From positions 3,100,001-3,164,000 of the forward strand of contig NZ_CP029487.1 in NCBI RefSeq assembly GCF_002441855.2: a stretch of DNA of 64,000 bases, in the 5' to 3' direction. This DNA comes from Eubacterium maltosivorans. GTDB lineage: Bacteria; Bacillota; Clostridia; Eubacteriales; Eubacteriaceae. This document shows, piece after piece, positions 16,476-24,311 of the stretch. The translations under genes and the position numbers were made by a program. How positions within the stretch are numbered: the stretch's first letter is position 1; each line of letters starts with the position of its first letter. The notes under the pieces are model-generated. The model did not search any database and had not been told where the DNA came from. It saw only the letters and a program-made list of their open reading frames with translations.

Positions 16476-16646
16476 GAGAATTGAGCATTGAAAATGGAGA
16501 ATTAGAGGAGCGGATGCGCTGTGCGCATCCTACAGATTGTCAAAAGAGTGCCGCAGGCCGAGACTGCACCTTTTAAGATTTTTTGATACTCTGAAACCAT
16601 ACAGTGGTTTGCCCTTTTAATTCTCCATTCTGCATTCTCAATTCTC
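16476..16646. mobile_element. MITE-like inverted-repeat element, ~171 bp
   Basis: Imperfect ~29-bp terminal inverted repeats lie at 16476-16504 and 16618-16646; both begin with GAGAATTGAG and end with GGAGAATTA when read inward. Inside is a perfect hairpin, GGATGCGC-tgt-GCGCATCC (16512-16530). There is no ORF. It splits the binding-protein gene from its permease gene. A decayed relative lies at 6522-6592. Confidence 0.7.
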
Positions 16647-16667
16647 CACCTAAAAACGGGAGATATT

Positions 16668-17324
16668 ATGGATTCAACCTATTTTATGAATGTGCTCACG
16701 CCAATGCTCCAGGGGTGTCTGGTGACATTGGCTGTTTTTGCGGTAACGATCATTTCGTCCCTGCCGCTGGGATTTTTGTTTACCCTGATGTCCAGAAGCA
16801 GGATTATGGTGCTGCGGGGCTTTGCAGAAGTCTATATCTACATCCTCAGAGGAACGCCGCTGCTCTTACAGTTGATGTTTGTCTATTTTGGCCTGCCGCT
16901 TCTACCGGGCGTTGGCAAATTTTTGGTGTTTGACCGCTTTGTGGCAGCCTGCATCGCCTTTGGGCTTAACTACGCCGCCTATTTTGCCGAAATTTTCAGA
17001 GGCGGGCTCTTAGCCATTGACAAGGGGCAGTACGAAGCGTCTAAGGTGCTGGGGCTGACTAAGTTTGAGACCATGACCCGTGTGGTCATTCCGCAGATGA
17101 TCAGAGTCTGTCTGCCCTCCATCAGCAATGAGACCATTACCCTGCTCAAGGATACCGCGCTGGTCACCACCATCGGTGTGGCGGAAATCATCCACTATGC
17201 CAAAACAGCAGTGAACCGGGACGCCAACCCCTTTGCCTTTGTGGTGGCAGCGGCGATTTATCTGGTCATCAATTTTGTACTCACCTTTGTCTTTAAAAAA
17301 CTGGAAAAGAAATACGAATTTTAG
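16668..17324 (+). CDS. Amino-acid ABC transporter permease
   Basis: A 218-residue inner-membrane subunit of the His/Glu/Gln transporter type, with about five transmembrane helices. YILRGTPLLLQLMFVYFGLP is the characteristic early block, and EIFRGGLLAIDKGQYEASKVLGL is the EAA loop that contacts the ATPase. Only one permease gene is present, so it should act as a homodimer. The ATPase gene follows after 9 bp. The ribosome site (GGGAGAT) lies just outside the MITE-like element, which may alter its transcription. Confidence 0.92.
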   Translation: MDSTYFMNVLTPMLQGCLVTLAVFAVTIISSLPLGFLFTLMSRSRIMVLRGFAEVYIYILRGTPLLLQLMFVYFGLPLLPGVGKFLVFDRFVAACIAFGLNYAAYFAEIFRGGLLAIDKGQYEASKVLGLTKFETMTRVVIPQMIRVCLPSISNETITLLKDTALVTTIGVAEIIHYAKTAVNRDANPFAFVVAAAIYLVINFVLTFVFKKLEKKYEF

Positions 17325-17333
17325 GAGACTGTC

Positions 17334-18086
17334 ATGGAAGAAATCATCAACGTATTCAATTTGAACAAGAGCTTTGACACCAATCATGTGCTGAAGGGCG
17401 TCTCCTTTCAGGTGAACCGGGGCGATGTTGTGGCGGTGATCGGCTCCTCCGGCTCTGGGAAATCGACACTTTTACGCTGCCTGATCGATCTTGAAAAGGC
17501 CGATAGCGGCACCATCACCATGGAGGGCAAGGACCTGATGAAGGACGGCGTTTATGCTTCCCAGAACGAGATTCGGAGCATTATCATGAAGATGGGGATG
17601 GTGTTCCAGCATTTTAATCTCTTTCCGCACCTCACAGTCCGCCAGAATCTGGAGCTCGCCCCCAAGGTTGTCAAGAAGGAAAAGGGCGAGGCTATGGATA
17701 TGCGCTGTGAGAAGCATCTGGCCCAGGTCGGTCTGCTCGAAAAGATCGACGCCATGCCGTCCACTCTTTCCGGCGGCGAAAAACAGCGCGTCGCCATCGC
17801 CCGCGCCCTTATGATGAACCCAGACATTCTGCTTTTTGACGAGCCGACCTCCGCTCTGGACCCAGAACTGACCGGCGAGGTTCTGAACGTTATGCAGCAG
17901 CTGGCCGAGGCACACATGACCATGATCGTCGTGACCCATGAAATGAGTTTTGCCAGAGAGGTCGCCAACAAGATCCTCTTTATGAACGACGGCATCATCT
18001 TAGAGGAGGGCACGCCTGAAGATATCTTCGAGCATCCGAAAAACGACCGGACAAAGGAATTCCTCAGCAGTATCACGCGCAGATAA
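17334..18086 (+). CDS. Amino-acid ABC transporter ATP-binding protein
   Basis: A 250-residue ATPase of the GlnQ/HisP type. [14 protein letters not shown] is Walker [17 protein letters not shown] is the signature and [14 protein letters not shown] is Walker B, followed by [12 protein letters not shown] with the switch His. It drives uptake by the permease encoded 9 bp upstream. The start follows AGGAGAC. Palindromic terminator copy 5 follows immediately. Confidence 0.93.
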   Translation: MEEIINVFNLNKSFDTNHVLKGVSFQVNRGDVVAVIGSSGSGKSTLLRCLIDLEKADSGTITMEGKDLMKDGVYASQNEIRSIIMKMGMVFQHFNLFPHLTVRQNLELAPKVVKKEKGEAMDMRCEKHLAQVGLLEKIDAMPSTLSGGEKQRVAIARALMMNPDILLFDEPTSALDPELTGEVLNVMQQLAEAHMTMIVVTHEMSFAREVANKILFMNDGIILEEGTPEDIFEHPKNDRTKEFLSSITRR

Positions 18087-18091
18087 TATCT

Positions 18092-18146
18092 AAAAAATAC
18101 AGAAAAGTCCAAAATCACAAAGGTTTTGGACTTTTCTGCATTTTTT
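18092..18146. terminator. Palindromic terminator, family copy 5
   Basis: Arms containing CAGAAAAGTCCAAAA and TTTTGGACTTTTCTG with flanking A- and T-runs surround a 9-nt loop. It lies between convergent genes and is followed by TTGTACCC as in copies 2 and 3. Confidence 0.85.
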
Positions 18147-18168
18147 GTACCCAGTTCAGGAAAAAACA

Positions 18169-18819
18169 TCATTTTAAAAGCTGAACGTCTGAAAAATCAT
18201 GGCTTCTGTAAAAAACCAGAGACTGGTAGCTGGTTTTATAGATGGCGGCCTCAGGAATACCGATACAGCGGGCTGTATTGGTCAGGAGGAAAATGCCGAA
18301 ATCCTCAATGGGCATCTTCAAACGTCCCTCACAATAGGAAAGCAGACACTCGCGGCGGGCACCGAAATCGGCGGTTACAATGGCGTTAAACTCAATGGGC
18401 CGAATGCGCAGACTGTAATCCCTTATAAAATCATGGTAAATCTGGCTGATGTTCCCGTGAAGAGAGCTGAACAACGTATCATTCTTAAAAACCTCGTAAT
18501 AGAAATTCCGCGTGTGCGGGTCTGATAAGAGGTTGTGGTAGTAGATCATGGTCAGCCGGAAGTGGCTCTCAAAGGAATTCCACGGTTCGTATTGTTTTTG
18601 GCGGATGGCTGAGTCAAGATTGGTAAAGTAGTCGTCGAAAAGACGGCTCACAAAGGTGGCTTTGGTCGCAAAATGGTAGGTCATAGAGCCAAGCGTTGTC
18701 CCCGAATGGTCAGCGATCTGTTGGATGGTGGTTGCGTCGTAGCCCTGTTCGTAAAACAGCTCCTTGGCGCTCGCGAGAATGCGCTCCTTTGTCATTTCGC
18801 CTTTTGTCATTTTTCGCAT
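18169..18819 (-). CDS. TetR family regulator 1
   Basis: A 216-residue repressor-type protein. The N-terminal TetR helix-turn-helix is clear (TKERILASAKELFYEQGYDATTIQQIADHSGTT, then MTYHFATK). The ligand domain ends with VTADFGARRECLLSYCEG, a D-x-G-x-RRE motif shared with the other two TetR proteins of this window. Start at 18819 follows AGAAGGAGC. No operator or target is evident beside it. The common C-terminal motif suggests a similar ligand to those regulating the URO-D cassettes. Confidence 0.85.
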   Translation of the reverse strand: MRKMTKGEMTKERILASAKELFYEQGYDATTIQQIADHSGTTLGSMTYHFATKATFVSRLFDDYFTNLDSAIRQKQYEPWNSFESHFRLTMIYYHNLLSDPHTRNFYYEVFKNDTLFSSLHGNISQIYHDFIRDYSLRIRPIEFNAIVTADFGARRECLLSYCEGRLKMPIEDFGIFLLTNTARCIGIPEAAIYKTSYQSLVFYRSHDFSDVQLLK

Positions 18820-18942
18820 AGTTGGGCTCCTTCTAAAAAAGTTCTAACAAAAATTTTAACATGGATTTTAGAGGAGGACAAGGCGTAAACACGCCGGAAC
18901 AGACAGAATTTTGACGTGTCAATGTAAATATTAGCATCGGCC

Positions 18943-19605
18943 TCAGACCAGAAGTTTTATTTTTGAATGATCGTATTTTTGTTCAAATTCTTCACCCCTT
19001 AAAAGGTAGGTCTGCATCTTCTCCTCATCAATTTTAAAAAGCCGACTCCGATAGAGGTAAAGGTGCGTGATGAGTCCCCTGACGGTGTGCCCCGGCCTTG
19101 GATTTTCAATGAAATCGAGGACGATCTCACGCCGCATGCCAAGATCGGCCAGACTGAGGGTGTAGAGCTCAGCATCACTGAGGGTGTAGCCACAGTCCTT
19201 GATGAACTGGCGGTAGACATGGCGGAAATTCTGGCCCAGAAAGGCCTGGATGGATTCCCGCCGGAGGGTATCGGCGTGAAAGCAGGCGGTAGCGTCATCC
19301 TTGAAGACAGCGGCGTAGTACAGAAACGCGGTGTAGGCGTTCTTCTCAATACTGTTAATGCCTTCGCTCTGAGTATGGTTTTCCACAAAGGCGTAGGTCT
19401 GGAGATGGAGATCGGAATAGACGGCCTTGATCAGATCTTCCTTTGTCTTAAAATAATAGGCGAAGGTGCCAGTGCGGATGCCAGCCTGAGCGCAGATGTC
19501 CTTGACCGACGTCTTTGCAAAGCCCTTACTGTGAAAATCGGCCCGGGCGATCTCAAGAATTTTGTTTTTAGTTTTCAATCCCTTGTCGGATGCTGCTTTT
19601 GCCAT
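18943..19605 (-). CDS. TetR family regulator 2, probable repressor of the first URO-D cassettes
   Basis: A 220-residue protein with a TetR DNA-binding domain (KNKILEIARADFHSKGFAKTSVKDICAQAGIRTGTFAYYFKTKEDL) and a ligand domain containing LADLGMRREIVLDF, the shared D-x-G-x-RRE motif. It is divergent from the URO-D gene at 19865. CTGTT/AACAG palindromes occur just upstream of its own start and around the promoter of the URO-D gene at 21421, so autoregulation and repression of both cassettes is likely. Start follows AGGGAGAGG. Confidence 0.85.
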   Translation of the reverse strand: MAKAASDKGLKTKNKILEIARADFHSKGFAKTSVKDICAQAGIRTGTFAYYFKTKEDLIKAVYSDLHLQTYAFVENHTQSEGINSIEKNAYTAFLYYAAVFKDDATACFHADTLRRESIQAFLGQNFRHVYRQFIKDCGYTLSDAELYTLSLADLGMRREIVLDFIENPRPGHTVRGLITHLYLYRSRLFKIDEEKMQTYLLRGEEFEQKYDHSKIKLLV

Positions 19606-19616
19606 AAACCTCTCCC

Positions 19617-19638
19617 TGATGCTGTTTTTAACAGTATA
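19617..19638. promoter_or_regulatory. Candidate TetR operator upstream of regulator 2
   Basis: CTGTT-ttt-AACAG lies 12 bp upstream of the regulator start codon and resembles the palindromes at 21235 and 21332. A further half site, AACAGTAAAA, is at 19711. Confidence 0.5.
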
Positions 19639-19743
19639 GCATAACTTTGTTCAGAAAAAAATTAAAAAACCCGAAAGACGTGATTTTATCAGGGTTTTAG
19701 AAGAAAAGATAACAGTAAAAACAAAAGTTTTTAATAAAAATGT

Positions 19744-19772
19744 TTGACAAACCCTGAAATAGGTCCTATAAT
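19744..19772 (+). promoter_or_regulatory. Sigma-A promoter of URO-D cassette 1
   Basis: TTGACA and TATAAT are both exact consensus with a 17-bp spacer. It lies 93 bp before the URO-D start. Such a strong promoter normally needs a repressor, which fits the divergent TetR gene. Confidence 0.85.
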
Positions 19773-19864
19773 GCAAACTATAAATCGGCTATTTTGAAAA
19801 AAGCCGAAAATATTGCGAGGATTCTACGGTTATGTAAATTTAGTATTGGGAAAGGGGTAATCAA

Positions 19865-21004
19865 ATGAATCAGAAACAGGAGCGGATCGAGAATATCCGT
19901 AAGGTGGTGGCGCTGGAAACACCGGACTATGTGCCCATTGAGCACGTGGTCACGCCAGAGCTGGCTATCGAGTACGCAGGGTATCCCATGTTTAAGGGGC
20001 TTTGGGACACCAGTCTCGCCATCGACGCGATGGGTAAGGCCATCCCGGCCTACGATGGTGATTTTATCCGGAGCACCTTTTACCGTTCACCGCGGTATTA
20101 CAGCGCTCTGGAAGCCAAATCTTTTGTGCAGAGCAAGGACGGCTATGTCCAGCATCCGGAGGTGCACGCCATGGAGGATACCGAGTACGCGGCGCTCATC
20201 GCGGACCCGGCCGCCTTTCTGGCCGGTACATGCCTGCCGAGGCTTTATCAGGTCTTTGACAAGCCAGAGCCTTACCGCAGCATGGCGCTGGCCAGAGGCA
20301 TGATGACCTTTAACCGGACCTTTGGGCCCTTTAACGCAGCGGTGGGACAGATCCTCACAGATAACGGCCTGCCGCTCATCACATCTGCCTCAGCGGAAGC
20401 ACCCTTTGACTTCCTGGCCGATCTGCTCAGAAGCTTTACGGGCATTTCAAAGGATATCCGCCGCCATAAGAGCGAGGTAAAGGAAGCCTGCGAAGCCCTG
20501 CTGCCGTTGATGATCCAGAAGGCCTGTGTTGCGCCGCCGGCAGCCCATCAGATGGTCTTTATGCCGCTGCACATGCCGCCATACCTCAGCGAAAAGGTCT
20601 TTGGCGAGCTGTGGTGGCCGACCTTTAAGCAGATGGTTGAAACGCTGGTGGAAAAGGGGCACTATCTCTATATTTTCTTTGAGGGCGACTGGACCCGCTA
20701 TTATGATTATCTGGAAGAACTGCCAGCCGGCCGGATTCTGGGGCGCTTTGAGTACGCAGACCCCAGAGTTATCAAGGAGCGCCTTGGAAAGATCATGAGC
20801 GTTACCGGCTTTTTCCCTGTGACCATCATTGCCCAGGGAACAAAGGAGACATGCCTTGACAAGACCAAAGAGCTGATGGATATTCTGGCCCCGGGCGGCG
20901 GCTATGCCTTTGGTTTTGACAAGATCACCACATCGGTGCGGGATATTAACATGGAAAACATTACCGCGGTCAACGCCTATGTCCGTGAGCATGGAAAATA
21001 TTAG
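19865..21004 (+). CDS. URO-D family methyltransferase-like protein, paralog 1
   Basis: A 379-residue TIM-barrel protein of the uroporphyrinogen-decarboxylase/MtaA superfamily, whose members include corrinoid-dependent methyltransferases. Shared blocks with the paralogs at 21421 and 28060 are AIEYAGYPM, VQHPEVH, IADPAAF, EAPFDF.AD.LRSF, MPLHMPPYL and APGGGYAF. The HxC..C zinc site of MtaA-like enzymes is absent; where HxC would fall there is FFEGDW, with a second conserved Glu 23 residues on. There is no corrinoid protein gene nearby. Probably cytoplasmic methyl-transfer chemistry on an unknown substrate. It is followed after 10 bp by a 49-residue protein gene. Confidence 0.8.
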   Translation: MNQKQERIENIRKVVALETPDYVPIEHVVTPELAIEYAGYPMFKGLWDTSLAIDAMGKAIPAYDGDFIRSTFYRSPRYYSALEAKSFVQSKDGYVQHPEVHAMEDTEYAALIADPAAFLAGTCLPRLYQVFDKPEPYRSMALARGMMTFNRTFGPFNAAVGQILTDNGLPLITSASAEAPFDFLADLLRSFTGISKDIRRHKSEVKEACEALLPLMIQKACVAPPAAHQMVFMPLHMPPYLSEKVFGELWWPTFKQMVETLVEKGHYLYIFFEGDWTRYYDYLEELPAGRILGRFEYADPRVIKERLGKIMSVTGFFPVTIIAQGTKETCLDKTKELMDILAPGGGYAFGFDKITTSVRDINMENITAVNAYVREHGKY

Positions 21005-21014
21005 GAGGTGCAGA

Positions 21015-21164
21015 ATGGATAACAACGTAAAAACAGGATTGTTCCCCTTTGAGGACGTAAAGGAAACCATGGCTCTCGATGCAGAAAGGGAGGCGCTGGT
21101 GCGCGAAATCTGGGAGAGCGATGAAGCGGCGTTCATGAATTTTGTCATCGGACTGCTGCAATAG
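21015..21164 (+). CDS. Small URO-D-associated protein 1
   Basis: A 49-residue acidic protein, overlooked by size-based annotation. Its start has a perfect AGGAGG 7 nt upstream, right after the URO-D stop. The C-terminus reads W-E-S-D-E then AAFMNFVIGLLQ. The same ending, a W/Y-E/D segment followed by FVxxL, occurs in the tiny genes after the other two URO-D paralogs. No family is known to me. The pattern suggests a dedicated partner or peptide subunit of the URO-D protein. Confidence 0.75.
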   Translation: MDNNVKTGLFPFEDVKETMALDAEREALVREIWESDEAAFMNFVIGLLQ

Positions 21165-21182
21165 CTTAAGAAAAGAGAAAAG

Positions 21183-21238
21183 GCACTTTTTCTGGAAAGG
21201 GCTTTAAAAAGCCTTGCTTTCAGAAAAAGTGTTATTTT
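21183..21238 (+). terminator. Terminator after URO-D cassette 1
   Basis: CACTTTTTCTG and CAGAAAAAGTG form the outer stem, with an inner GCTTT/AAAGC hairpin, followed by a T-rich tract that runs into the next operator. Confidence 0.75.
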
Positions 21239-21260
21239 TTACTGTTAAAACAGTAAAAAA
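21235..21260. promoter_or_regulatory. Candidate TetR operator, perfect 26-bp palindrome
   Basis: The palindrome has core ACTGTT-AA-AACAGT with flanking T6 and A6. It sits 24 bp upstream of the -35 box at 21284. A second site with core ACTG-A6-CAGT is at 21335, downstream of the -10 box. A looping TetR pair is plausible. Confidence 0.65.
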
Positions 21261-21283
21261 TAAAATATTTAATAAAAAAATCC

Positions 21284-21351
21284 TTGACAAAAAATCTGAA
21301 AAGGTTTATCATTTCAGTAAACAAAAAGAAATTTACTGAAAAAACAGTAAT
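21284..21351 (+). promoter_or_regulatory. Sigma-A promoter and downstream operator of URO-D cassette 2
   Basis: TTGACA at 21284 and TATCAT at 21307 are separated by 17 bp. Immediately downstream TTTCAGTAAA and TTTACTGAAA form an inverted repeat (21312-21341), overlapped by ACTG-A6-CAGT. Binding there would block initiation. Confidence 0.75.
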
Positions 21352-21420
21352 CAAAAAAGATTATACTAAAAAATACATTGATCCGGAGCAATGTATTGGT
21401 TTCTAAGAGAGGGAATTAAA

Positions 21421-22575
21421 ATGAGTGATGTAAAACAACTGCAAGAGGAAAGAACCCAGTTATTCAAAGATGTTTATGATGGAGTGCAGCCAAAGCGCGT
21501 GCCCATTGAATTATCCATCACATGGGACGCGGCCATTCCATACGCAGGCATGGATATGAAAACAGCCCAGTGGAATCCTGAAACCTTCGAGACTTTTTTC
21601 GACAAGGTCTGCTCAGAATTTCCAACAGATAAAGCGCCGATTGCCCCCACGCTGCGTCCGCCGGGATTTTACGAAATTCTAGGCGCAAAGGGCATTATCA
21701 TGAGCAATACCGGCACCATGCAGCACCCTGAGGTGCACTGCCTGGAAGTGGAGGAATACGACGAATTTATCGCCGATCCCTACAAATGTATGGTTGAAAA
21801 GCTGATGCCCCGCCTGTTTGCAGCGCTGGACACAGAGCCCATGCGCGCAGCTCTCAACTTTGCCAAGGGCTACAAGGCAAAATGTGATATTGACGCGGCT
21901 ATGGGCGGTGTTGCCGCTGCGATGACCAACAAGTACGGCTTTGCCGCGCTGCCTAAGGGCGGCATGACCGAAGCGCCGCTGGACTTCATGGCAGATTTTA
22001 TCCGCTCCTTCACAGGGATCATCAAGGATATGCGCAGAAACAAGGAGCAGGTCGTGGCAGCGGTTGAGGCCATTCTGCCGCACATGGAAAAAATCGGGAT
22101 TGTGCCTGCCTCCTCACGCTATGCGAGAACCTTTATTCCGCTGCACATGGCGCCTTTCATGAAGGAAAAGGACTTTGCCAAATTCTGGTGGCCGACCTTT
22201 GAGGCACTGATGCAGTACCTGTCCGACCATGGCGCAGGCGTCAAGCTGTTTGTTGAGCAGGACTGGATGAAAAAGATTGATTATCTGGCATCCCTTAAGG
22301 ACCGTGTCGAAATGCAGTTTGAATTCGGCGATCCAAAGCTGGCCAAGGAAAAGGTGGGCAAGGACCATATTATTTCTGGCTTCTTCCCGATCACCATGCT
22401 CCAGACCGCAACCGAAAAAGAATGTGTGGACAAGGCCAAAGAGCTCATCGACATTCTGGCGCCGGGCGGCGGCTTCATCTTCAACACCGACAAGAGCCTG
22501 TACTCACTGGCAGGGCCCATTGCCGACAACCTGAAGGCCGTGATCGAAACCGTCAGAACTTACGGCGTTTACTAA
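21421..22575 (+). CDS. URO-D family methyltransferase-like protein, paralog 2
   Basis: A 384-residue member of the same URO-D-like set. It has IPYAGMDM, MQHPEVH, IADPYKC, EAPLDFMADFIRSF, IPLHMAPFM and APGGGFIF. The metal-site region reads FVEQDW, again without the His-x-Cys of MtaA enzymes, and the terminal Cys position is Gly. The start at 21421 is 30 bp inside the longest frame and is chosen for the GAGAGGGA site. It heads a unit with a 44-residue protein gene and a GPH-type transporter, suggesting that the transporter brings in its substrate or exports a product. Confidence 0.8.
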   Translation: MSDVKQLQEERTQLFKDVYDGVQPKRVPIELSITWDAAIPYAGMDMKTAQWNPETFETFFDKVCSEFPTDKAPIAPTLRPPGFYEILGAKGIIMSNTGTMQHPEVHCLEVEEYDEFIADPYKCMVEKLMPRLFAALDTEPMRAALNFAKGYKAKCDIDAAMGGVAAAMTNKYGFAALPKGGMTEAPLDFMADFIRSFTGIIKDMRRNKEQVVAAVEAILPHMEKIGIVPASSRYARTFIPLHMAPFMKEKDFAKFWWPTFEALMQYLSDHGAGVKLFVEQDWMKKIDYLASLKDRVEMQFEFGDPKLAKEKVGKDHIISGFFPITMLQTATEKECVDKAKELIDILAPGGGFIFNTDKSLYSLAGPIADNLKAVIETVRTYGVY

Positions 22576-22596
22576 GAATTTAAAGGAGAGAAAATC

Positions 22597-22731
22597 ATGA
22601 ACAGCGAATATTACACAACCTGGGAAGAATACGTCAAGGAACGCCCTCAGTTAGAGGAGATTGCGGACGCAGAAGTGGTGCAGTCCTACGAGGAAGCTAT
22701 TTACCGCTTTGTGTTCCAGTTGTTTTTATAA
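22597..22731 (+). CDS. Small URO-D-associated protein 2
   Basis: A 44-residue acidic protein starting 21 bp after the URO-D stop with AAAGGAGAG. It is rich in Glu and Tyr and ends SYEEAIYRFVFQLFL, matching the W/Y-E..FVxxL ending of the tiny proteins at 21015 and 29216. Too short for default gene callers. The reading frame, ribosome site and repeated context support expression. Function unknown. Confidence 0.72.
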   Translation: MNSEYYTTWEEYVKERPQLEEIADAEVVQSYEEAIYRFVFQLFL

Positions 22732-22753
22732 AATTCACGTACGGATATGTTAC

Positions 22754-22775
22754 GGAGCCGGGTAAGGCCGGCTCC
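22754..22775 (+). other. Intercistronic stem-loop before the GPH transporter gene
   Basis: GGAGCCGG and CCGGCTCC enclose GTAAGG, 32 bp before the transporter start. No T-run follows, so it is more likely an mRNA stability or translation element than a terminator. Confidence 0.55.
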
Positions 22776-22807
22776 AGCTTCAAAACAGGGGAAAGAGGAG
22801 TAAAATT

Positions 22808-24226
22808 ATGAAGCGAATTAACAGTAAGATTAAGAATTTCTTCGGCTTGGGGGACGCCGGATTTTCATTCATGACCACGGTCGAAACGTCATTCTTCCTC
22901 ATCTTTTTAACAGACGTTGCGCACCTGCCACTGGCCTGGGCGGCCATTATTTCGACATTAACCGGTGTCTGCGACACGGTTTCCGCCATTGTGGCCGGAG
23001 CCATCGTGGACAAATGCAACCTGAAGCACGGTAAATACCGTTCCTGGCTGCTCTACGGACCACCCTTTGTCATTGTCTTTTTCGCGCTCCAGTTTACAAA
23101 GGTGGGCACAGACCTCACCGCTGCGATTGTCATTTGTTTAGGATTCATCATCAGTCATTTTATCTGGAATATCGCATGGACTGCCAATCGCTCACTGGTC
23201 GGCGCTCTGACCGACGAGCCCACCGAACGCGCCCACTTATCCGGCCGTATCTCAGCAGGCTCCAGCATTGGTAAACTGTTCGCATCGAAGCTTGTTCCGC
23301 TCATGGCAGTTGCCTTTGCCGGCCTTTTCGCAGGCGGCGGTGAAGTATGGGGCTATACCCTGACCGCTCTTGTCGGCGCGATCTTAATGTTCATCGGCTA
23401 TTATGTCCACTACTATATTACCGCGGGCTATGATCTGCCAGAGCCAAAGGCTGAAAAAGGGACAGAGCTGGCCGAGGTTGAGAAGGTATCGGTTCTGGAT
23501 ATGCTCAAGGGCGTGTTCGCCAACCCACCGCTGGTCGCCACAGTGTTTTGTGACTTTATCCGTCTGATCGGCTACTATGCACTTATGGCCTTTGTCGCTT
23601 ACTACTCAAAGGTTATGTTCCCGGAAAGCTCAGCGGCTGTAACTGGCAATGTACTGCTGGCCTTTAACCTTGGCACACTGGTCGGCTCGCTGCTCTCCAA
23701 GCACGCGGTCGCCAAATTTGGAACAAAAATGTCCACCATCATCGGTATGGCGGGCTGTGTGGTCTTTACAGCCATTGCTTACTTTTTCGCAGGCAGCCAG
23801 ATTGCGGTCATCGTGCTCATCTTTGTGAGCCAGGTCTTCTTTGGTGTGGCTTACGGGCTCACCACCAGCCTTTACACCAACTGCGCCACCTACAGCGAGT
23901 ACAAAACCGGCAAGAACACCAAAGGCTTTATCATGGGTCTGTGCTCCTTCTCCATCAAGATGTCCATCGTGCTCAGAGGTCTGGTCATCACGACGGGTCT
24001 TGGCATCATCGGCTACTCTGCCGAAGCGGCCATCACCGACAGCTTAGTCAGCGGCGCGACCGTCATGTGCTTTATCGTTCCGGCCATCTTCATCGCGGTT
24101 GCCATCATCCCGCTTCTGTTCTACAAGCTCAGTGACAAGGAAGTCATGGAAATGGACGGCGAGATTGCCCTCCGCAAAAAAGCCGCCATCGAAAAAGCAG
24201 AAGCAGACGACGCGGCAACAGAATAA
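22808..24226 (+). CDS. GPH/MFS-type cation symporter
   Basis: A 472-residue membrane protein with about twelve helices, of the glycoside-pentoside-hexuronide (MFS_2) group. FGLGDAGFSFMTTVETSFFLIFLTD at the N-terminus and the GAIVDKCNLKHGKYRSWLLYGP loop match MelB-like symporters. The C-terminal tail is charged and Ala-rich. It is the third gene of the URO-D cassette 2 unit. GPH members usually take up sugars, but several unassigned ones accompany methylotrophic genes in anaerobes, so the substrate is open. Confidence 0.8.
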   Translation: MKRINSKIKNFFGLGDAGFSFMTTVETSFFLIFLTDVAHLPLAWAAIISTLTGVCDTVSAIVAGAIVDKCNLKHGKYRSWLLYGPPFVIVFFALQFTKVGTDLTAAIVICLGFIISHFIWNIAWTANRSLVGALTDEPTERAHLSGRISAGSSIGKLFASKLVPLMAVAFAGLFAGGGEVWGYTLTALVGAILMFIGYYVHYYITAGYDLPEPKAEKGTELAEVEKVSVLDMLKGVFANPPLVATVFCDFIRLIGYYALMAFVAYYSKVMFPESSAAVTGNVLLAFNLGTLVGSLLSKHAVAKFGTKMSTIIGMAGCVVFTAIAYFFAGSQIAVIVLIFVSQVFFGVAYGLTTSLYTNCATYSEYKTGKNTKGFIMGLCSFSIKMSIVLRGLVITTGLGIIGYSAEAAITDSLVSGATVMCFIVPAIFIAVAIIPLLFYKLSDKEVMEMDGEIALRKKAAIEKAEADDAATE

Positions 24227-24247
24227 TCCTTCATAGAAAAGTAAATA

Positions 24248-24278
24248 GGAGCTCTCTTTTTTCGGGAGCTCTTTTTTT
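24248..24278 (+). terminator. Terminator after the GPH transporter gene
   Basis: GAGCTC pairs with GAGCTC across an 11-nt T-rich loop and is followed by seven T. Confidence 0.85.
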
Positions 24279-24311
24279 ATACCATCAATAAAAATAAGAA
24301 TGAGGAATAAA

